From the NCBI GenBank assembly GCA_028697515.1, contig JAQVEY010000041.1:1-11215 (forward strand): 11,215 nucleotides of DNA, read 5' to 3'. Position numbers and translations under genes: made by a program. The notes under the pieces were generated by a model. The model did not search any database, was not told where the DNA came from, and worked only from the letters and a program-made list of their open reading frames with translations. This document shows, piece by piece, positions 6,768-11,215 of this stretch. Origin of the DNA: Bacteroidales bacterium. GTDB lineage: Bacteria > Bacteroidota > Bacteroidia > Bacteroidales > ML635J-15. Within the stretch, counting starts at the first letter, position 1. Every line of letters starts with the position of its first letter.

Positions 6768-7127
6768 TTATATGATTTTTCTTATATCATTTTCTCCGGC
6801 TTTTGAATAGAACTCATAATTGCCATCCAAAAACAATTCATGCAAAGGAGCAAGTCTTAAAACCACATCATCTTCGTAACGACCGTACTTTTCTGATTGA
6901 GAATGAAAAATAATTTTATGTCCTATTTTTGTGATTCTACCTCCCCCATTAACAGATATTCCTTTTTTATGTGCTTTAAATTTTATTTGTGCATCTGCAA
7001 AAATTTCTGAGTGCAAATTCGGTAATGCAAATCCAAAATGAATTGCAAATGGTTTGCCTGTTTCAATGTCAGAAACGACAATAAATTTCAAATCGCGTAA
7101 ATATTTATCTAAATTTTCTGAAGTCAT
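6768..7127 (-). CDS. Small protein resembling PHPT1/Janus phosphohistidine phosphatase
   Basis: The 119-residue cytosolic protein has no signal peptide or membrane segment. I recognise a remote but patterned match to the 14-kDa phosphohistidine phosphatase family (PHPT1/Janus/Ocnus). LKFIVV (13-18) lines up with the family's FKYVLI, placing K14 at the functional Lys. LHSEIFADA (38-46) lines up with YHADIYDKV, placing H39 at the catalytic His53. Exactly 21 residues separate that His from GGGRI (61-65) in both proteins. S78 in SQSEKYG lines up with the phosphate-binding Ser94. Family members remove phosphate from protein histidine, or from lysine; the substrate here is unknown. It lies 67 bp downstream of trigger factor on the same strand, with a terminator hairpin between. 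The match is from memory of the human sequence, so activity is inference; a structural homologue without activity is possible. Confidence 0.55.
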   Translation of the reverse strand: MTSENLDKYLRDLKFIVVSDIETGKPFAIHFGFALPNLHSEIFADAQIKFKAHKKGISVNGGGRITKIGHKIIFHSQSEKYGRYEDDVVLRLAPLHELFLDGNYEFYSKAGENDIRKII

Positions 7128-7141
7128 AATAGTGTAAAAAT

Positions 7142-7174
7142 AAAAAAAACTGTGAAAGAATATTCCACAGTTTT
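7142..7174 (-). terminator. Intrinsic terminator after trigger factor
   Basis: Read on the minus strand, aaaactgtg (7174-7166) pairs perfectly with cacagtttt (7154-7146) around an 11-nt loop and runs into an unbroken T tract (7149-7142). It lies 20 bp beyond the trigger factor stop. The symmetric A/T flanks may also allow termination from the other strand. Confidence 0.75.
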
Positions 7175-7194
7175 AGATTTTAGCATTAAGTTTA

Positions 7195-8541
7195 TTATTT
7201 AAAAAGAGCATTAAACTCCTCCATACTTACTTCTTTATCATCAAGTTTAACGACTTCGGCAATATAGTCAACGACTTTTTCTTCTATTTCCTGTTCGTAC
7301 AGTTTGTTGGCTTCTGCTTCTTTTTCGAGCATCTCTTTAGCATATTTATCTAAATATTCGTCAGGAATATAAGATAAGCCATACTGGCTAAATTGAGCTA
7401 AAAGCTGCTGTTTTGCTGCTTTTGTTAAATCTTCTTCAGTTACTTTTAATTCGTTTTCTTTAGCTATTTTATTTTTAATTAGAGTCCATTTTAAATCTTC
7501 AATAAAACGCACAAATTCATTTGCTATCTGCTCATCAGTGATGTCTTTATTCGAAACTTTTAGCCAACGTTTAAGAAATTCTTCAGGTAAATTAAAATCT
7601 GATTTCTTTATCAATTTTTCTTTAAAATCAATTAGTAACTTATATTTCGTTTCACGGCTAAAAGAAGCTTTAATATCTTCAATAACTCTATTTCTGAACT
7701 CCTTTTCATCTTTAACAGCATTTTCGCCAAAACAGTTATTATAGAACTCCTGATTCATTTCAGCTTCTTTAAATTCTTTAACCTCTTTAACTGTCATTCT
7801 AAACATTGAATCAAGTTTTTCGGCTTCTTCTTTTTTAATTTTCAAAATAGAAGATATTTCAGTATCATTTGGCAGTGCCTTTTTCAAATCAATATCAACC
7901 ACATCATTTTTAGTTAATCCCAGCAGTGTTTTTTTAATTTTCTTATCGTTGATAACTTTTATTGATATAGTAGTTTCATCTGTACTTATTCCGTTTTCAA
8001 CAATTTCGCCTTGTTTATCAATTTCAATTAAACTTACACTAAGCATAGAATTTTCTTCAGATTTTTCAATCTCCTCAAATTTGCCAAATCTTTGCTTATA
8101 ACCATTAACATATTTGTCAATCATTTCATCATCAACCTTAATCGAGTATCTGTTAAACTTGTCTTTCTTAGTAAGTTTTATTTCAAATTCAGGTGCAATA
8201 GCAATATCAAAAATAAAGCTGTAATTATCTTGTTTTCCCCAGTCAATTTGTTCTTGAGATTCACTAGGTAATGGATCTCCTAAAATATTTAGTTTCTCAT
8301 TTACCATATAATCAGACAAAGACTTAGACACAGTTTTATTCAATTCTTCAGCAATAATAGCATTGCCATACATTTTTTTAATTAAGCCTGAAGGCACATT
8401 TCCTGGTCTGAATCCTGGGATAACAGCTTTGCGACGATATTCTTTCAATGTTTTTTCAACGCTTTCTTCAATATCCGAATTTTTAATATTAACAGTAAGA
8501 GTTGCATTTAACTCGTCAATTTGATTTTTAACAACTTCCAT
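7195..8541 (-). CDS. tig: Trigger factor, ribosome-associated chaperone
   Basis: I chose the ATG at 8541, giving 448 residues. An in-frame TTG immediately before it (8544) would add one residue. The N-terminal ribosome-binding domain carries the signature GFRPGNVP (about 43-50), the loop that docks on ribosomal protein L23 at the tunnel exit. A degenerate PPIase-type domain spans roughly 145-245, and a long charged helical C-terminal chaperone domain occupies the rest (about 255-448). Length is normal for the family. The protein binds nascent chains and delays misfolding; in a lineage rich in outer-membrane proteins it also handles export substrates. It is downstream of tRNA-Leu on the same strand but separated from it by a terminator, so it needs its own promoter in the short AT-rich gap 8542-8580; I see only a loose match there. 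Confidence 0.95.
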   Translation of the reverse strand: MEVVKNQIDELNATLTVNIKNSDIEESVEKTLKEYRRKAVIPGFRPGNVPSGLIKKMYGNAIIAEELNKTVSKSLSDYMVNEKLNILGDPLPSESQEQIDWGKQDNYSFIFDIAIAPEFEIKLTKKDKFNRYSIKVDDEMIDKYVNGYKQRFGKFEEIEKSEENSMLSVSLIEIDKQGEIVENGISTDETTISIKVINDKKIKKTLLGLTKNDVVDIDLKKALPNDTEISSILKIKKEEAEKLDSMFRMTVKEVKEFKEAEMNQEFYNNCFGENAVKDEKEFRNRVIEDIKASFSRETKYKLLIDFKEKLIKKSDFNLPEEFLKRWLKVSNKDITDEQIANEFVRFIEDLKWTLIKNKIAKENELKVTEEDLTKAAKQQLLAQFSQYGLSYIPDEYLDKYAKEMLEKEAEANKLYEQEIEEKVVDYIAEVVKLDDKEVSMEEFNALFK

Positions 8542-8580
8542 CAAACAGTATTTTTTAATAATTACTAAACTTCAAAAGTC

Positions 8581-8620
8581 AAAAGACCGCATTTATCCCG
8601 ATAAAGAAATTCCTGCGGTC
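8581..8620 (-). terminator. Intrinsic terminator after tRNA-Leu
   Basis: On the minus strand gaccgca (8620-8614) pairs with tgcggtc (8591-8585). Inside is a second stem, tttat-cggg-ataaa, and TTTT (8584-8581) follows, then another T-rich stretch. It starts 4 nt after the tRNA 3' end. Confidence 0.7.
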
Positions 8621-8624
8621 GTTG

Positions 8625-8706
8625 TGCGGGTGAAGGGACTCGAACCCCCATGCCTCGCGGCACCAGATCCTAAGTCTGGCGCGTCTACCAATTTCGCCAC
8701 ACCCGC
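8625..8706 (-). tRNA. tRNA-Leu, anticodon UAG
   Basis: The acceptor arms GCGGGTG (8706-8700) and CACCCGC (8632-8626) pair fully, with discriminator A at 8625. The D-arm contains AATTGGTAGACGC. The anticodon stem ccaga/tctgg encloses the loop CTTAGGA, so the anticodon is TAG, reading CUN leucine codons. A long variable arm, TGCC-GCGA-GGCA, marks the class II structure expected for leucine. The T-loop is TTCGAGT, with two G-U pairs at the outer end of its stem. CCA is not encoded, so it must be added enzymatically. Confidence 0.96.
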
Positions 8707-8718
8707 AAAATTGAGGTG

Positions 8719-8726
8719 CAAAGATA
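8719..8726 (-). promoter_or_regulatory. Predicted -7 promoter box for tRNA-Leu
   Basis: On the minus strand the sequence is TATCTTTG, an exact TAnnTTTG match, 12 bp upstream of the tRNA 5' end. That distance suits initiation just before the mature RNA. No good TTG -33 element is seen at the usual distance, only T-rich sequence. Confidence 0.5.
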
Positions 8727-8812
8727 CATATCTTTTTTTAATTAAAAAGGTTTTTCTATTATTTTTAATAAGCCGAATTATGATAGTGCTCATATTGTAA
8801 TCATCTATTTTG

Positions 8813-8820
8813 TATATTTG
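8813..8820 (+). promoter_or_regulatory. Predicted -7 promoter box for WG-repeat gene
   Basis: TATATTTG matches TAnnTTTG and lies 22 bp before the ATG at 8843. A TTG at 8795-8797 is 15 bp upstream, slightly closer than the usual 17-23 bp, so the -33 assignment is weak. Confidence 0.4.
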
Positions 8821-8842
8821 GATTTTGTAACAATTTATAGAG

Positions 8843-9766
8843 ATGAAAAATATTTCAGTTAGCTTAGTTTTATTCTTTATTATTAGCCTTAATGGATATT
8901 CGCAACACTTTAGATATAACCAACCAATATCAGACACAAATTTGATAATTTTTGCTGATACTATTAACTATTTTGTTACAGATTCTTTTGAACATAATGT
9001 TGGATTTGTTCCTCAAAACCATGCACAATTAACGAAATACTTTAAATATATTGGAAAAGATAATATTCATATCGAAAAGTCATGGACGGGAGATCCGCAT
9101 TATATTTGTGGATATGACAAAGATGAGAAATTGATTTCGGGTAAGATATACTCATTCGAAGTCTGTTTTAGCCAAATATCACGACCTGGACGTTTCAATA
9201 AAAAAATGGGGTTTAGGATGTCTAACGATAGTATCGTAACTTTTCAGTTTAATGGAACAGTAATATCAGAAAATGTGGAAGATTATCAATACTTCGGAGA
9301 ATTTTACAGAGGATTTGCACCTGCCCAATATATGGGAAACTGGATAATTGTTGATTATACTTTCCAAAAGATTATTGATATTCCTTATGATTGTTTAACG
9401 GAAATGATTTATCCTGACACAATAATGAGAGTTGTTGGTTTTTCGGAAGACCTTATGCCAATTATAAATAAAAATGATAAAATTGGTTTTGTAAATAGAC
9501 TTGGTAAGATTGTAATTCCATGTCTTTTTACTTCGGTTGACAGATTTAGCGAGGGTTTATGCTTTGTGTCAAAATCGGAAAACTTAGAAGATTGTTTTGT
9601 AATAAACAATATAGGAGAAACTGTTATAAAGGGACCATTCGAAGCTTTTGTAGGAAAGTTCATTGATGGAAAAGCAAATGTAATAATAGATGGTTATGTA
9701 GTAGAAATAGACCGCAATGGAGCTATAATTAAATATCTATATAATCATCCTTATATCAGCGAATAG
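8843..9766 (+). CDS. Exported WG-repeat-like protein
   Basis: The 307-residue product has an N-terminal signal peptide (1-20, SVSLVLFFIISLNGYS). The C-terminal part contains WG-type beta repeats. The clearest runs from FSEDLMPIINKN to KIGFVNRLGKIVIP (200-226), with Phe instead of Trp in the core. It is followed by FSEGLCFVS...CFVINNIGETVI (235-262), FIDGKANVIIDG...VVEIDRNGAII (274-296), and an earlier degenerate copy near 156-185 (RGFAPAQYMGNWIIVDYTFQ). Residues 21-150 match nothing I recognise. WG repeats probably form a beta-structured binding module; their ligand is unknown. A periplasmic or surface role is inferred from the signal peptide. It is a single-gene unit, divergent from the tRNA and convergent with the TonB receptor. 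Confidence 0.75.
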   Translation: MKNISVSLVLFFIISLNGYSQHFRYNQPISDTNLIIFADTINYFVTDSFEHNVGFVPQNHAQLTKYFKYIGKDNIHIEKSWTGDPHYICGYDKDEKLISGKIYSFEVCFSQISRPGRFNKKMGFRMSNDSIVTFQFNGTVISENVEDYQYFGEFYRGFAPAQYMGNWIIVDYTFQKIIDIPYDCLTEMIYPDTIMRVVGFSEDLMPIINKNDKIGFVNRLGKIVIPCLFTSVDRFSEGLCFVSKSENLEDCFVINNIGETVIKGPFEAFVGKFIDGKANVIIDGYVVEIDRNGAIIKYLYNHPYISE

Positions 9767-9855
9767 ATTTTTATTTGTAAACATTCCCATTATTCGGCGA
9801 AATAATTCTAAAAAACAGATTACAAATCATTGTTGTCCGAGATAAATTTTGAAAA

Positions 9856-9996
9856 TGCATGGGGCATAGAGCATGGGGCATGGGGCTCAAATAGTCGTGA
9901 ACTGTACCTTTTTGCTAAATATAGCATTATACTAAATTTTTGAACTGCAGAATATCAACCTGAGCACTAACAGCCCCATGCTCTGTGCCCCATGCA
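9856..9996. repeat. 141-bp element with 24-bp terminal inverted repeats
   Basis: Bases 9856-9879 and 9973-9996 are reverse complements with a single mismatch, built on the words gcatggggc and gccccatgc. The left arm is followed by another catgggg word. The 93-bp interior is AT-rich, without an open reading frame. The shape is that of a miniature inverted-repeat element or a very long hairpin. It occupies the middle of the convergent gap. No obvious target-site duplication flanks it (aaaa on the left, cgat on the right). In 9767-9855 I see only the weak stem attatt-cggcga-aataat. Confidence 0.75.
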
Positions 9997-10063
9997 CGAT
10001 GCCTATTTTAATGATATTTGCTTTTTGGGCAGCTAAATAATTACAAATAAACATTAATTTTAT

Positions 10064-10137
10064 GCCACAGATTCACAGATTTTCCGATGATTTTAATTAA
10101 TTGCCACTTCTAATAATTAAAACAGATTATTCACAGA
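10064..10137. repeat. CACAGATT-type short repeats and AT hairpin
   Basis: gccacagattcacagatt (10064-10081) contains an acagattc/acagattt direct duplication, and related acagatt and tcacag words recur at 10122-10136. Between them ttttaatta (10091-10099) and taattaaaa (10114-10122) form a perfect AT-only stem. Similar ccacagatt strings are common between genes in Bacteroidota. The hairpin is 40 bp past the stop of the minus-strand receptor gene and might help end its transcript, but it is weak. Confidence 0.45.
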
Positions 10138-10161
10138 AAGATTTTTATCGGACAATTGTGA

Positions 10162-11215
10162 TTACAAATTATTACCAATTTTTATCCCGACATAAATTGT
10201 TCTTGGTTGAGATGGACCGTAAATATAAGAAGGATCTCTATCAGCTCCTATATCAAAATCGTTCTGATAACTGTTAAATATATTCTTTATCCCACCAAAC
10301 AATTGCAATTTTGCCCCATTTAGTTTTATATTGTATTTGATTTTTAGCCCCAAATCGAAAAATGACTTTGAGACCCTTAATTCTCCAACTTCAGGATTTG
10401 TCAAAGAACTTCCAAAATACGGAACTAACATTTTACCTGTGTATGTACATGTTGATGATACACCAAATTTTTTAGAATTATAGTCTATAGTTAAATATCC
10501 ATAGTTATCCGGAGTACGGAAGAAACGCTTTTCATTAAACTCTTGTGCTTCTTCATACAAACTCTGCTGAAAAGTCATACCAGACCTGAAAATAAGTTTT
10601 TCGGAAGGAAATATATTCAATTCGAGATTTACACCCTTTACAGTTGCTCCCGTCTCCGAATTTATCCTAGTATAAATAACCATTCCATTTTCATCAGGGA
10701 CACCATACTCGTTGACAAAAGGATTATTTAAAATAGTATAAAACCCTTCTGTAAGAAAACTAATATTAATCTTATTAAATGACTTCTTAAAATCAAATGA
10801 AGCCGAAATACTGTGACTTGTTTCCTGCACAAGATTTTCATCGTTTCTATGTATTACCTGTCTCGATCCTGAAGTTTCGATATGTAAATCTTCATCGAAA
10901 ACTTGTGGCGCACGAAATCCTTGTGAGTAGCCGATTCTAGTTTGTATATATTCAGTAATATCGTATAAAACATTTAGTCTAGGACTAAAGACATTTCCTG
11001 TTTTGTTATTATTTACATCCTCAATATTACTAACTAAATAATTATCGTAACGACCACCCACACTTAATTTCAATCTATTAAATTTATAATCATATTGTGC
11101 ATAAACGCCTAAAGTATTCAAATACTGATTTGCAATAATTGTATTTTGAGTCAGAGGGATACTAACAATTTCATTATCCACAATTACAGCGTTATCAATA
11201 TCTGGATAACCAAGT
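10162..11215 (-). CDS. TonB-dependent outer-membrane receptor, C-terminal part
   Basis: The frame is open to the window edge (first full codon at 11214), so the 350 visible residues are the 3' part of a larger gene. A GTG at 11181 is an internal valine codon, not a start. The visible part is a TonB-receptor barrel of alternating strands. It includes GVYAQYDYKFNRLKLSVGGR (codons about 11109-11050), SPRLNVLYDI, then GYSQGFRAPQVFDEDLHI (about 10932-10879), a hallmark of the BtuB/FepA-like superfamily, and ETSHSISASFDF. The plug domain, TonB box and signal peptide lie outside the window, so the substrate (iron complex, haem, cobalamin or other) cannot be named. The C-terminus is GIKIGNNL, without the terminal aromatic residue usual in barrels. 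Confidence 0.9.
   Translation of the reverse strand, partial: LGYPDIDNAVIVDNEIVSIPLTQNTIIANQYLNTLGVYAQYDYKFNRLKLSVGGRYDNYLVSNIEDVNNNKTGNVFSPRLNVLYDITEYIQTRIGYSQGFRAPQVFDEDLHIETSGSRQVIHRNDENLVQETSHSISASFDFKKSFNKINISFLTEGFYTILNNPFVNEYGVPDENGMVIYTRINSETGATVKGVNLELNIFPSEKLIFRSGMTFQQSLYEEAQEFNEKRFFRTPDNYGYLTIDYNSKKFGVSSTCTYTGKMLVPYFGSSLTNPEVGELRVSKSFFDLGLKIKYNIKLNGAKLQLFGGIKNIFNSYQNDFDIGADRDPSYIYGPSQPRTIYVGIKIGNNL

Noticed and set aside
8593-8937. 114-codon minus-strand frame across the tRNA
   Set aside because: It reads through tRNA-Leu, giving the well-known artefact KLVDAPDLGSG...SSPFTRT, and overlaps the start of the WG-repeat gene.
11179-11181. GTG as the start of the TonB-dependent receptor
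   Set aside because: The frame stays open to the window edge and the plug domain is missing, so this is an internal codon of a truncated gene.

Overview
The window looks like chromosomal DNA from a member of the Bacteroidota, probably a Bacteroidales/Marinilabiliales-like or other environmental lineage. The grounds are strongly AT-rich DNA, start regions without Shine-Dalgarno sequences, several exact matches to the Bacteroidota -7 promoter box TAnnTTTG, a TamL-type Omp85 lipoprotein, WG-repeat and OmpA-type envelope proteins and a TonB-dependent receptor. No phage, plasmid, transposase or CRISPR genes are visible.

Layout: positions 1-411 are non-coding and hold a two-copy 108-bp tandem repeat and an imperfect palindromic element. 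At 412-1647 (minus) is an exported protein with an N-terminal OmpA domain and a ZU5-like C-terminal part. A 298-bp divergent gap contains a strong hairpin, and a consensus-like promoter overlaps that hairpin. From 1946 to 6239 (plus) run a GT39/ArnT-like membrane glycosyltransferase, a TamL-type Omp85 assembly lipoprotein and a small predicted outer-membrane barrel; the last two are 10 nt apart and almost certainly co-transcribed. Positions 6240-6767 are a repeat-filled non-coding zone. The minus-strand block 6768-8706 holds a 119-residue protein resembling the PHPT1/Janus phosphohistidine phosphatases, trigger factor, and tRNA-Leu(UAG), with terminator hairpins after trigger factor and after the tRNA. 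A WG-repeat exported protein (8843-9766, plus) and the 3' part of a TonB-dependent receptor (10162 to the window end, minus) converge on a 395-bp gap with a long inverted repeat.

Most genes concern the cell envelope: outer-membrane insertion (TamL), barrel proteins (TonB receptor, small barrel), peptidoglycan attachment (OmpA domain) and glycan or lipid glycosylation (GT39-like). Trigger factor links to folding of nascent, including exported, proteins.

I found no clear new multi-gene system. The best leads are the bacterial PHPT1-like protein, with matching catalytic positions and spacing; the TamL gene without tamB next to it but with a small barrel gene attached; and the density of non-coding repeats, at least six different kinds confined to gaps between genes, one of which appears to supply promoter sequence and two of which share a 13-bp tail.
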